Positions 7,804 to 15,695 of a stretch of DNA of 22,189 nucleotides are shown here, piece by piece. The stretch lies in assembly GCA_004552965.1 (NCBI GenBank), contig SFMU01000035.1:1-22189 (forward strand), in the 5' to 3' direction. This stretch comes from Bacteroidales bacterium (GTDB taxonomy: Bacteria > Bacteroidota > Bacteroidia > Bacteroidales > UBA932). The notes below the pieces were generated by a model. That model did no database searches and had not been told where the DNA came from. It worked only from the letters and a program-made list of their open reading frames with translations. Within the stretch, counting starts at the first letter, position 1. Every line of letters begins with the position of its first letter. The position numbers were made by a program, and so were the translations under genes.

Positions 7804-8025
7804 CTCGGCAGACCCATCGGCACGGAGAGTAGGCCTACAGGTGTTCCAGAGGCATCCCGGCGTGGCGAATGGGGCTTCTGACCGCTCTTCGGCACGGCGA
7901 CCTTGCCCACAGATGCTCCAGAGGCATCCCGGCGTGGCGAATGGGGCTTCTGACCGGTCTTTGGCACGGCCACCATGCCCACAGCTACCTCAGGGGCATC
8001 CCGGCGTGGCGAAGAGCCACCTGAC
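7804..8025. repeat. 72-bp repeat family, block 5 (3 units)
   Basis: Three units begin near 7815, 7887 and 7960. They show the family signature CCCACAGATGC or CCACAGCTACC, GGCATCCCGGCGTGGCGAA and GGGGCTTCTGACC. Spacing is 72-73 bp. Confidence 0.85.
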
Positions 8026-8034
8026 CAAAGACAA

Positions 8035-8400
8035 ACCGGTCTCTGCTCGATGCAAAGACCAGTTATCTTATCGCCGGGCTTACCGCCAGACTTGCCGGAT
8101 GGTTTCATACGTCGGGCTTACCGACCGTCAGACCGGCCTGCCTTACCGACAGCCTTACCTGAAGCTCTCGCCGGCAGGGTCACATGGGTCATCCTTACCG
8201 CCCACCTTACCGACGGGTTTCGTCAGCCAGACTTTTCGACCTCCAGACCGCCAGACTTTTCCGAACGCCCAACCGACCAGCCCAACCGACCAGCCCGACC
8301 GACCAGCCCAACCGACCAACCCGACCGACCAGCCCGACCGGCCAGCCTCACCAGCCAGCCACCCTCACCAGCCATCCACCCCGGCAAAGGTCCCGCCGGC
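8035..8400. repeat. Repeat island: CTTACCG motifs followed by a 13-bp array
   Basis: From about 8075 to 8215 the motif CTTACCG recurs at irregular spacing. It resembles the end of susD (CCCTTACCGGTAGGC at 8403-8417 on the plus strand). From about 8265 to 8345 a 13-bp unit, CGACCAGCCCAAC or CGACCAGCCCGAC, is repeated about six times, then decays into CCAGCCACCCTCACCAGCC. Open frames through it give only Pro/Thr-rich peptides. No gene is supported here. Confidence 0.75.
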
Positions 8401-8405
8401 CTCCC

Positions 8406-9875
8406 TTACCGGTAGGCTTCGTTCTGCTGGGAGGAGATTGCGGGGTTGGCGTTCATCTCGTCACGGCTGATCGGAAGGACGATCATGCCGTTGGTGCGGT
8501 CAATGGTCTTTCCACGGCGAGTCACATTGATGTCGAGAAGGTCGTCGTTGAACTCGACGGTCCTGTCGAGCCTCATCATGTCGAAGAACCTGTGGCCCTC
8601 GCCGAAGAGTTCCTTGCTTCTTTCGGAAAGGATCATGTCCACGGAGATGGTGGAGGCGTCGGCCGGGGCGAGGTTCGGGGAACGCTTGCGGATGGCATTG
8701 AGATAGGTGGCTGCATCGTCCTTTGTGCCGGCATGGAGGGCGGCCTCGGCGGCGATGAGATACATCTCGGAAAGACGGATGAGGGTGATGCTGTTGGCCG
8801 TGGTGATCTTGCCGGCAGAGGCATCGTACCAGGAGTATTTCAGGCAGGAGCCCTTGTGGTCGACCTTGAAGTCGGCGGCATATTCATCGCTCTCCATCAC
8901 GCCCCAGCGCACGTCGTCCGGGTCCTCGCCAAGCCTGTCGAGGAAGTAGTCGCTCGCGAAGAACCAGCCCATCGCAGTCGAAGCGCTCTTGTACTTCTTA
9001 GGGAGATAGTAGTAGCCCAGAGATGAGGTTCCGTTGTCGGAGACGGCATCGATGCCGAGGACGAAGATCGACTCTTTGCCAGGTCCCTCTGACCATGACG
9101 AAGCCCATTCGTCGTTGGTGTAGAGGCTGTATTTGCCGGAACCGATCACTTCCTGCGCGGCGGCAAGGGCACTGGCATAATCCTCCATGAAGAGATAGAC
9201 TCTGGCCTGGAGGGCTTTGGCGGCATAGTAGTTCGGCATGGTCAGAGGATTCGATTTGCCGATGAGAGACACGGCCTGGTCGAGATCCTTTACGATCTGG
9301 GTGTAGTTTTCCTTGACGGTGGCCCTGGTCGGCTGGGCATCGAAACCTGCCACGGAAGTGATCGACGGCACTCCGTAGCTGTCCGGCTTGTAGTTGTACG
9401 GGAGACCGTACATGCGGACAAGGTCGAAGTAGAACATCGCCCTGAGCAGATAGGCCTGGCCCTTGACGTTGTCGAATCCGGTCTTGCCTGCAGCCTCGAG
9501 CTTGTCGATTTCGGCAAGGACGGCATTCATATTCATGATGTATGAATAGAGATTTGACCAGAATCCTGAATATGTTCCCGAAGTCTCGGAATGCTGGAAC
9601 CGGTAAAGGTCGTCGGCACCGCGGCCTACGCTGTAGATGGTCAGGTCACCGCCCTTGGCATCGGCATAAAGGAATATGTTCCTGCCGTAGGTTGTGGGGC
9701 TGGTCATCTTCCTCATCACGCCACGGATGATTGCGGTGGCATCCGAAGGTGCCTCGATTGCCCCGTCGACATTGGCCGAAGAGGACGGCTGCATGTCCAG
9801 GAAGGCATCACAGGAGACAGCCGTAAGAGACATTGCGGCTGCGGCGATTGAGATAAGTATATTTCTGATTTTCAT
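8406..9875 (-). CDS. susD: SusD/RagB-family outer-membrane lipoprotein
   Basis: The 489-residue protein is a surface-exposed glycan-binding lipoprotein that caps a SusC transporter. A type II signal peptide ends in LTAVSC with the lipidated cysteine at residue 22, followed by DAFLDMQP, typical for the family. Family features include the aromatic- and Asn-rich NLYSYIMNMNAVL helix, the QAYLLRAMFYFDLVRMYG helix, and the C-terminal LSEMYLIAAEAAL and ERSKELFGEGHRFFDMMRL blocks. Length is normal. It follows susC on the same strand with a 130-bp gap, so the two are presumably co-transcribed. The ligand cannot be deduced; the polysaccharide-synthesis neighbourhood is unusual for a nutrient-uptake pair. 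Confidence 0.95.
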   Translation of the reverse strand: MKIRNILISIAAAAMSLTAVSCDAFLDMQPSSSANVDGAIEAPSDATAIIRGVMRKMTSPTTYGRNIFLYADAKGGDLTIYSVGRGADDLYRFQHSETSGTYSGFWSNLYSYIMNMNAVLAEIDKLEAAGKTGFDNVKGQAYLLRAMFYFDLVRMYGLPYNYKPDSYGVPSITSVAGFDAQPTRATVKENYTQIVKDLDQAVSLIGKSNPLTMPNYYAAKALQARVYLFMEDYASALAAAQEVIGSGKYSLYTNDEWASSWSEGPGKESIFVLGIDAVSDNGTSSLGYYYLPKKYKSASTAMGWFFASDYFLDRLGEDPDDVRWGVMESDEYAADFKVDHKGSCLKYSWYDASAGKITTANSITLIRLSEMYLIAAEAALHAGTKDDAATYLNAIRKRSPNLAPADASTISVDMILSERSKELFGEGHRFFDMMRLDRTVEFNDDLLDINVTRRGKTIDRTNGMIVLPISRDEMNANPAISSQQNEAYR

Positions 9876-9917
9876 TTGTTTTCCTCCACTTGATTAGTTT
9901 GTTTGCTTCACTTGACC

Positions 9918-10005
9918 GGAATCCGGACCGATGAATGAATCCGGACCGATGAATGAATCCGGACCGATGAATGGTATCCGGACCGATGAATGGTATCCGG
10001 ACCTG
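9918..10005. repeat. 18/19-bp tandem array between susC and susD
   Basis: Four units, two of 18 bp (CCGGACCGATGAATGAAT) and two of 19 bp (CCGGACCGATGAATGGTAT), run from just before the susC stop codon into the gap leading to susD. They lie inside the presumed susC-susD transcript and could affect relative expression through the CCGGA/TCCGG self-complementary parts; that is inference. Confidence 0.9.
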
Positions 10006-13000
10006 CTAGAACCTGAAGTCGAGACCGAATGTGTAGCTCTTGCCCAGCGGAGTCTCCCATCCGCGGGTGCCATAGTCGCCAACTTCCGGGTCGGCAATCG
10101 GATAGGCCTTGAAAGTGAGCAGATTGCCTCCTGTGAAGTAGATTCTGAGATTGGAGATGTTGACTTTCTTCAGCAGGGACTTCGGGATCGAATATCCCAG
10201 TGTCACGGTCTTGAGCCTCAGAAAGCTTGCATCGTAGAGGTGACGTGACGAGGCCTGCATCGCATCCTCGAGGTCGGAACCTGAAAGGGCAGGCTGGGTG
10301 CCGTTCGGGTTGGATTCAGTCCATCTGTTCTCATAGTAGTAGGCACTCCTGATTCTGTTCCAGTAGTAGCCATCGTCAGCCACATCCTTCTCGGCGCCGT
10401 CATAGATGTTGCCTCCGATCTTGTAGATGAAGTTCAGGGAGAGGTCGAAACCGTGAGATCCGAGGTTGGCGAAGAAGCCGCCGGAGACCTTCGGGATGGC
10501 ATTGCCGATGATGGTATATTCAGCCTTGCCATAGTCGTAGCTTGCGATCCTGTCGTTGAAAAGGAAGTAGCCGTCCGGAAGGTTGGATGCATCCAGGTCA
10601 GGATTGTTGGCGTAATAGACACTCTTTCCGTTGGCAGGATCGACGCCGGCCCACTCGTAGCCGTAGAAGGCTCTGGTGGATTCGCCCTCCCTGTAGATGA
10701 ACTTGGCCCTGCTGTCACCGCCGGTCGGGTCGTTCCAGATGATTTCCTCACCGCCGTAGAGGCTCTTGACCGTGGACTTGATGAAGGCCGCGTTCAGACC
10801 GGCAGAGAGTGAGATATTCTTGTTGGAGACGATGTTTCCGGCAATCTCGAGCTCGAGACCGTGGTTGTTGATCATTCCCACATTCTGGAGCAGGCTGGAG
10901 AAACCTGTGGTCGTCGAGACAGGGACATTCTGAAGAAGGTTCTTCGAGTCTCTGTTGAAGTACTCGATGCTTCCGGTGAGATTCTGCTTGAAGAAGCCGA
11001 AGTCAAGGCCGATGTTGCCCGAATAGCTTGTCTCCCAGGAGAGGTCATAGTTGGCAAGGGAGGAAATGGTACCTCCCGGTTCTCCGAGGTATTTGTTTGA
11101 ATATGAAATGAGATTCATGTAGCCGTAGTTGTCGGACGGAAGGGTTCCGTTGACACCGTACGAGGCTCTGAGCTTGAGGTCGCTGATGACAGGAAGGTTC
11201 TTCATGAACGGTTCCTTGACGATGCGCCATGCACCGGAGACGGACCAGAAGTCTCCCCAGCGCTTCTCGGGACTGAGCTTTGACGATCCGTCCCTTCTGT
11301 AGGAGGCCGAAAGATAGTACCTGGAGTCGTAGTTGTAGTCCGCCTTGCTGATCAGGGAAGCCATCGAGTTGCCCCAGCTGTAGGCATTGGACTCGGTTGT
11401 GCCGGCTGTTGCCACAGTGTGGAGAGAGGTTGTCGGCAGGTTCTCGCCGCTTGCCCTGGAGAAATCGGTCACGGCCTTTTCGGCTTCGAAACCGGCGAGG
11501 AGGCCGAGGTTGTGACGGCCGAAAGAGCGGTTGAAATCGATTGTGGACGACGACACCACTTTCTCGTAGATCGAACGGATCTCATGGACCAGACCGTTCT
11601 TGGATGCACCGTTGAAGTGCAGAGGACTGAAATAGACGTGGTCCTTGACGGTGTTGTTGTCGTAGGAAAGGATGGTCTTGGCATCCAGGCCCGGCAGGAT
11701 GTGGAGAGTGAGTGTCTCCGATCCGCTGATCCTGAGGTTCGTGGTGGAGTTCTCCCAGTGCTTGTTCTGGTAGAGGGCGTTGTAGGCATAGGAGGCATAG
11801 CGTCCGGTCCATTCCTCACCGTCGGCGGTAGTCGGCCAGTAGAACGGGAAGAGAAGGTTCCTGGACTGCATGAAATAGTTGGAACCTGTGCTTCTGGTGT
11901 CGTTGAATCCGCTCTTGACAGTTCTGGAGATACTTGCCGAGGTGGCGAGTTCAAGACGTTCGCCAACCTTCTGATTGAGGTTGACCCTGCCGGAGAAACG
12001 GCTGAAGCCGTTGATCTTGACGCGGCCCTGTTCGTCGGTGTAGGAGAATGAGGAGTAATAGGTGCTCCTGTCGCTGCCTCCGCTGACGGAAAGGTCATAG
12101 CTCTGGTAGACCGCAGTCCGGAACAGAGCATCGTCCCAGTCGAAGTAGTTGCCTTCTCCGCGACCCGAGTTTTCATATTCGGAAATCTTCACGCTCTGGT
12201 ACCTTCCGCCCTGGGGGTCGGCAGAGAAAGAGTAGCCGAACTGGTTGAATTTGCTGTTGAGCTGCTTGAGGGCATATTCGACGGCAGCCTCCGGGCCTTT
12301 GGACTGCCTGTAGTCGTAGAAGACTTCGAAGAGCATGTCCGCCTGCTGCTGAGGGGTTGCGGTCTCGTAGTTGCCTGTCGCCCAGTCAGGGGTGATTCCG
12401 CAGACAGCCTTGAAGTTGACGGTAGGCTTTCCTCTGTGGCCCTGCTTGGTGGTGATGATGATGACACCGTTGGCGGCGCGGCTTCCGTAAAGGGATGAGG
12501 CGGCCGCATCCTTGAGCACGGAGATCGACTCGATGTCGTTGGTGTTCAGGGTGGACATCACATTGTTGGACGAGCCTGAGATGTAGGAAGACATCTGTCC
12601 GACACTTCCGTTGATGACAGGGACTCCGTCGACGACATAGAGCGGCTCATTGGAAGCGTTCATCGAGCCGTTGCCCCTGATGCGGATGGTGGAGGCCGAG
12701 CCGGCCTGACCGGATGGGGATGTGATGGTCACACCGCTGACCTTTCCGACGAGGGCATTCTCGAAACTTGTGGCAGGGATGTCCGCTATCGCCTCGGCCT
12801 TGACCTGGGCTGCCGATCCGGCGAAACTGCTCTTGCGGGCGGTACCGTAGGCGAGGACCATCACGTCTTCAAGCTGTTCCCTGTCCGGAGAAAGGACTAT
12901 CTGCATGTTCGCAGAGACCGGAAGCGTCTGTCCGAGCATGCCCATCACGCTCACGTCGACTGTCCTGGTGCCTGACGGAATGTTGGTGAGGGTGAAATGT

Positions 13001-13173
13001 CCTTTCGAATCTGTCAGGGCATAGATCGAATTGTTGCCTGTCACGCTGACTACCGCCCCTGCGACTGGGGAACCGTCTTCGGCGGAAGTCACGACACCGG
13101 TGATCCTTGTCTGTGCCCAGACAGTCATCGCCATCAGATACATAATGGCGGAAAGTGTCAGGAATCTTTTCAT
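10006..13173 (-). CDS. susC: SusC/RagA-family TonB-dependent outer-membrane transporter
   Basis: The 1055-residue protein has a signal peptide ending about residue 20 (TVWA, then Q). A carboxypeptidase-regulatory-like domain follows (about 22-93), then a Ton-box-like EDVMVLAYGT (102-111) and a plug domain with LYVVDGVPV (178-186) and SISVLKDAAASSLYGSRAANG (217-237). The rest is the 22-stranded barrel, ending in the aromatic DFRF expected for outer-membrane insertion. It imports large ligands across the outer membrane using TonB energy, in complex with SusD. There is no N-terminal secretin/STN domain, so anti-sigma signalling is not expected. The lead gene of the pair has no fully convincing promoter; TATGGTTTG near its 5' flank is a weak candidate. 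Confidence 0.95.
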   Translation of the reverse strand: MKRFLTLSAIMYLMAMTVWAQTRITGVVTSAEDGSPVAGAVVSVTGNNSIYALTDSKGHFTLTNIPSGTRTVDVSVMGMLGQTLPVSANMQIVLSPDREQLEDVMVLAYGTARKSSFAGSAAQVKAEAIADIPATSFENALVGKVSGVTITSPSGQAGSASTIRIRGNGSMNASNEPLYVVDGVPVINGSVGQMSSYISGSSNNVMSTLNTNDIESISVLKDAAASSLYGSRAANGVIIITTKQGHRGKPTVNFKAVCGITPDWATGNYETATPQQQADMLFEVFYDYRQSKGPEAAVEYALKQLNSKFNQFGYSFSADPQGGRYQSVKISEYENSGRGEGNYFDWDDALFRTAVYQSYDLSVSGGSDRSTYYSSFSYTDEQGRVKINGFSRFSGRVNLNQKVGERLELATSASISRTVKSGFNDTRSTGSNYFMQSRNLLFPFYWPTTADGEEWTGRYASYAYNALYQNKHWENSTTNLRISGSETLTLHILPGLDAKTILSYDNNTVKDHVYFSPLHFNGASKNGLVHEIRSIYEKVVSSSTIDFNRSFGRHNLGLLAGFEAEKAVTDFSRASGENLPTTSLHTVATAGTTESNAYSWGNSMASLISKADYNYDSRYYLSASYRRDGSSKLSPEKRWGDFWSVSGAWRIVKEPFMKNLPVISDLKLRASYGVNGTLPSDNYGYMNLISYSNKYLGEPGGTISSLANYDLSWETSYSGNIGLDFGFFKQNLTGSIEYFNRDSKNLLQNVPVSTTTGFSSLLQNVGMINNHGLELEIAGNIVSNKNISLSAGLNAAFIKSTVKSLYGGEEIIWNDPTGGDSRAKFIYREGESTRAFYGYEWAGVDPANGKSVYYANNPDLDASNLPDGYFLFNDRIASYDYGKAEYTIIGNAIPKVSGGFFANLGSHGFDLSLNFIYKIGGNIYDGAEKDVADDGYYWNRIRSAYYYENRWTESNPNGTQPALSGSDLEDAMQASSRHLYDASFLRLKTVTLGYSIPKSLLKKVNISNLRIYFTGGNLLTFKAYPIADPEVGDYGTRGWETPLGKSYTFGLDFRF

Positions 13174-13604
13174 TTGCTGCTATTTGTTAAAATTTAGTTT
13201 CAAACCATAAGTCCATCACGGACGTCAAACTCCATACTATAGCAAAGCAGGTCGTAAAAGTGTGCTAACTCACAATAAATCAAGGGCAGAAGGTCAGCAT
13301 ATCCAACCAGTCAAAATCGAAAGCCGGTTTCTACTCCGTTCAAGTCAACGACTGCAATATCGCTCATTTTTATGACTTTCCAAAGGGATAGGCCATAAAA
13401 ATTTTAAAAATCGTTATTGAAAGGTTTAAAATTTTAGATTCCGTCGCAGATAGCGGCGAAGGTGGCTCCTGGCCGGTCTTTGGCACGGTGTCGAAGGGAT
13501 AGGACGCAGGTCCGGGACATGAGGCAAGGCGCTGCAAGCGTCAAAGGCTGCAGGAGTGCTTCAAAAGACGGAAGGCATCAAAGGCGTGAAGCAGTGCGTG
13601 AGTA
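13174..13604. other. Gap between susC and licD-1, with a remnant of the 72-bp repeat
   Basis: 13174-13440 is AT-richer and non-repetitive and presumably holds the susC promoter on the minus strand. Around 13460-13500, GGCTCCTGGCCGGTCTTTGGCACGG and TGTCGAAGGGA are a decayed unit of the 72-bp family. From 13525 to 13590, degenerate GCNTCAAAGGC motifs recur about every 21-23 bp just beyond the licD-1 stop, possibly a decayed 3'-end array. No gene is seen. Confidence 0.5.
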
Positions 13605-14396
13605 TCACCTTACAAGATAGGCCTCGATGGCATGGTTGCGGCGCTGGTTCACGGGAGGAAGCTGCATGTAGTCGCCATATTGCTGAGTCAGAAATGTTTC
13701 CCAGTCGGCAAACGCCTTGAAGCGGCATCCCTCGAACTCGAGGGTGGTGTAATTCTCGAAAAGGCTTCTGTCAAAGACTTCCCTGGTGCCGTTGCGCGTC
13801 ATCGAGACCGCTCCGGCCTTCTGACAAGTTGAAAAATCATGACTCAGCATCAGCATCTCGGCGGCATTGATGTAGTGCCTAGGGCCCATGATGCGGGCGG
13901 CGAGGCTGGCCAGAAGCGGCTGATGGAAATTGAAAGGACGGAACCTGGACTCCAGCAGGGTGAGCCTGTGGGCATAATGCGTGAGCTTTCTCTCCATCCT
14001 GGCCTGGGCTTTCGGGTCATCAGGCTTGCCGTCGACAGGGAATATGTCCACGAAGAGACCGAACTTGCACCGCTCCTGGCCGGCGATGACGGTGCGGGTG
14101 TCATGGACCTTTGCGAATATGTGTTCGAAACGCTCTTCGGGAGTGTTGACATGGAATATGCAGCGGTAACGTCCGGCGGGGTCATTGTAGGTCCGGACGA
14201 AGCGTTCGAAATCCTCGCGGGGCATCATAAGGTCGATGTCGTCATCCCAAGGAATGAAGCCTTTGTGCCTCACAGCTCCGAGGAGAGTCCCGTAAGCCAT
14301 TGAATATCTGAGTCCTTCCTCAGTACAGAAGCGGTCGATATCCTTGAGGATGTCAAGGATGTAGCCATGGATTTCTTTGTCAGGTATCCGCTGCAT
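13605..14396 (-). CDS. licD: LicD-family phosphotransferase (1)
   Basis: A 263-residue LicD protein of the nucleotidyltransferase fold. Characterised LicD proteins move a phospho-alcohol such as phosphocholine from its CDP derivative onto a cell-surface sugar. The signature YGTLLGAVRHKGFIPWDDDI runs over residues 35-54, with the metal-binding aspartates at 51-53 and 55, and a second conserved block FGLFVDIFPVDG follows near 113-124. The C-terminal YGDYMQLPP block is also typical. It has no signal peptide, so it acts in the cytoplasm. It is divergent from the plus-strand operon containing a second LicD. A small hairpin, GGCTGA/TCAGCC around AAAAA (14413-14429), lies in its 5' leader. The transferred group is not known; phosphocholine should not be assumed. 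Confidence 0.9.
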   Translation of the reverse strand: MQRIPDKEIHGYILDILKDIDRFCTEEGLRYSMAYGTLLGAVRHKGFIPWDDDIDLMMPREDFERFVRTYNDPAGRYRCIFHVNTPEERFEHIFAKVHDTRTVIAGQERCKFGLFVDIFPVDGKPDDPKAQARMERKLTHYAHRLTLLESRFRPFNFHQPLLASLAARIMGPRHYINAAEMLMLSHDFSTCQKAGAVSMTRNGTREVFDRSLFENYTTLEFEGCRFKAFADWETFLTQQYGDYMQLPPVNQRRNHAIEAYLVR

Positions 14397-14509
14397 TTCG
14401 AAAATTTTGGTGGCTGAAAAAATCAGCCCGGTGATGCAATATCCGGAAGCAATTGCATTAATATTATATATATATTATGTAACCGGAACCGGATGTAAAG
14501 TTAAGAATA

Positions 14510-14541
14510 TTTCAAGTTCCTGCAAAAATGTATTAAATTTG
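14510..14541 (+). promoter_or_regulatory. Predicted promoter of the aminotransferase operon
   Basis: TTTC at 14510-14513 (a TTTG variant) is followed after 20 bases by TAAATTTG at 14534-14541, a good TAnnTTTG match. The start codon is 18 bases further on, in a markedly AT-rich intergenic region shared with the divergent licD-1. Confidence 0.5.
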
Positions 14542-14559
14542 TGAATCATTAACTTAATT

Positions 14560-15612
14560 ATGGAATCATACGTCTTTCCAGGCAACATAGACGAAAGAAT
14601 AAGCTCAATCGGTGCTGCCGACATCCCGTACATGCGTACGGATGAGTTTTCTGCAATCAATCTCGAATCATCCGGGATTCTCCTCGACCTGATACACTGC
14701 AAAGGAGGCAGGACCATCATCTACACCGGCTCCGGCACGGGTGCGATGGCCGCGATCGTGGAGAACTATGTCTCGACCAAGAAGAAGGCCCTCGCGATCA
14801 ACGGAGGTTCCTTCGGCCAGCGCTGGGTGGACCTGTGCAGGTACTACGGCATACCGGTAGTGGACTTCAAGGTTGAGTTCACCCATGAGCCCGACTATGA
14901 GCGACTGGCCGCGACTGTCGCAGACGAGAAACCGGACGTGCTCCTCTGCCAGCATCACGAGACCTCGAGCGGCGTGCTTTACGACCTCGGGAGGATTTCA
15001 GGAATATGCCGGGAGAACGGCACGAGCCTGGTGGCCGATGTCATCAGCTCCTTTCTTGCCGAGCCTCTGGACATGGACGGTCTCGGGATCGACATCTGCG
15101 TGACAAGCACCCAGAAGGGCCTGAACATTCCTCCGGGCCTTTCGATAGTCTTCCTGAGCAAGAGGCTTGAAGGCTACCGGTTTGCCCACAGGGGTTTCTA
15201 CTGGGACTTCGAGACCAATCTGGACAACCTCAGGAGAGGTCAGACTCCTTTCAGTCCGGCCACCACAATCTACCTCCAGCTCAACGCAAGGCTCCGCCAG
15301 CTCCGTGAGGAAGGTGGCGAGCAGGCCAACATCCTGCGGGTCAGGCACAATGCGGAGGTGTTCAGGGAGGAGTGCCGGAAGTACGGCTGGGAGATGCCGG
15401 CCGAGAATCCGTCCTTCGCGGTGACTGCCATCCAGACGGGGGACGATGAGCGCAGAAGAATATTCAAAGGTCTCGCGGAGCGCTTCGACACCAGCATAAT
15501 GCCGTGCGGAAAACCCGGCATGTACAGGATCTCGCACATGGGGCTGAGTTCGGATGAGCAGACAAGGCTCCTTGCCGAAAGGATTCACATTCTGGAAACA
15601 GAACTTCAATGA
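14560..15612 (+). CDS. Class V PLP-dependent aminotransferase
   Basis: The 350-residue protein is a fold-type I aminotransferase of the serine-glyoxylate/2-aminoethylphosphonate (PhnW) class. Visible sites are TGSGTGAM (56-63) for the PLP phosphate, the pyridine-nitrogen aspartate Asp160 in LVADVIS, and the Schiff-base lysine Lys186 in TSTQKGLNIPPG. QHHETSSGV (131-139) and the C-terminal YRISHMG are also class-typical. It is the first gene of a plus-strand operon with the cytidylyltransferase-oxidoreductase fusion and licD-2. I therefore infer that it makes the amine of an amino-alcohol or aminophosphonate that is then CDP-activated. No phosphonate-forming enzyme (PEP mutase) lies in the window, so an aminophosphonate product is not supported here. 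The segment containing its stop codon is copied twice downstream. Confidence 0.88.
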   Translation: MESYVFPGNIDERISSIGAADIPYMRTDEFSAINLESSGILLDLIHCKGGRTIIYTGSGTGAMAAIVENYVSTKKKALAINGGSFGQRWVDLCRYYGIPVVDFKVEFTHEPDYERLAATVADEKPDVLLCQHHETSSGVLYDLGRISGICRENGTSLVADVISSFLAEPLDMDGLGIDICVTSTQKGLNIPPGLSIVFLSKRLEGYRFAHRGFYWDFETNLDNLRRGQTPFSPATTIYLQLNARLRQLREEGGEQANILRVRHNAEVFREECRKYGWEMPAENPSFAVTAIQTGDDERRRIFKGLAERFDTSIMPCGKPGMYRISHMGLSSDEQTRLLAERIHILETELQ

Positions 15613-15679
15613 TAAGACAGCAGGGAAACTGAACTTCACTAACGAAAGATTGAAGGAAACAGATCTTCCTTAATGTAAG
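15594..15679 (+). repeat. Three tandem copies of the aminotransferase 3' end
   Basis: GGAAACAGAACTTCAATGAT (15594-15613, containing the stop codon) is followed by related copies GGAAACTGAACTTCACTAAC (from 15624) and GGAAACAGATCTTCCTTAAT (from 15655). The periods are 30 and 31 bp. Together they fill nearly all the space before the next gene. Confidence 0.8.
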
Positions 15680-15695
15680 AGAGAAAGACGATCCG

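Noticed and set aside
8184..9026. 280-codon plus-strand frame overlapping the 3' end of susD
   Set aside because: Begins in repeats and continues antisense to susD; explained by GC-rich codon bias.
11419..12051. 210-codon plus-strand frame inside susC
   Set aside because: Antisense shadow of susC without start signals or family features.
14475..14720. 81-codon minus-strand frame opposite the aminotransferase start
   Set aside because: Overlaps the promoter and first codons of a well-supported gene; no features of its own.
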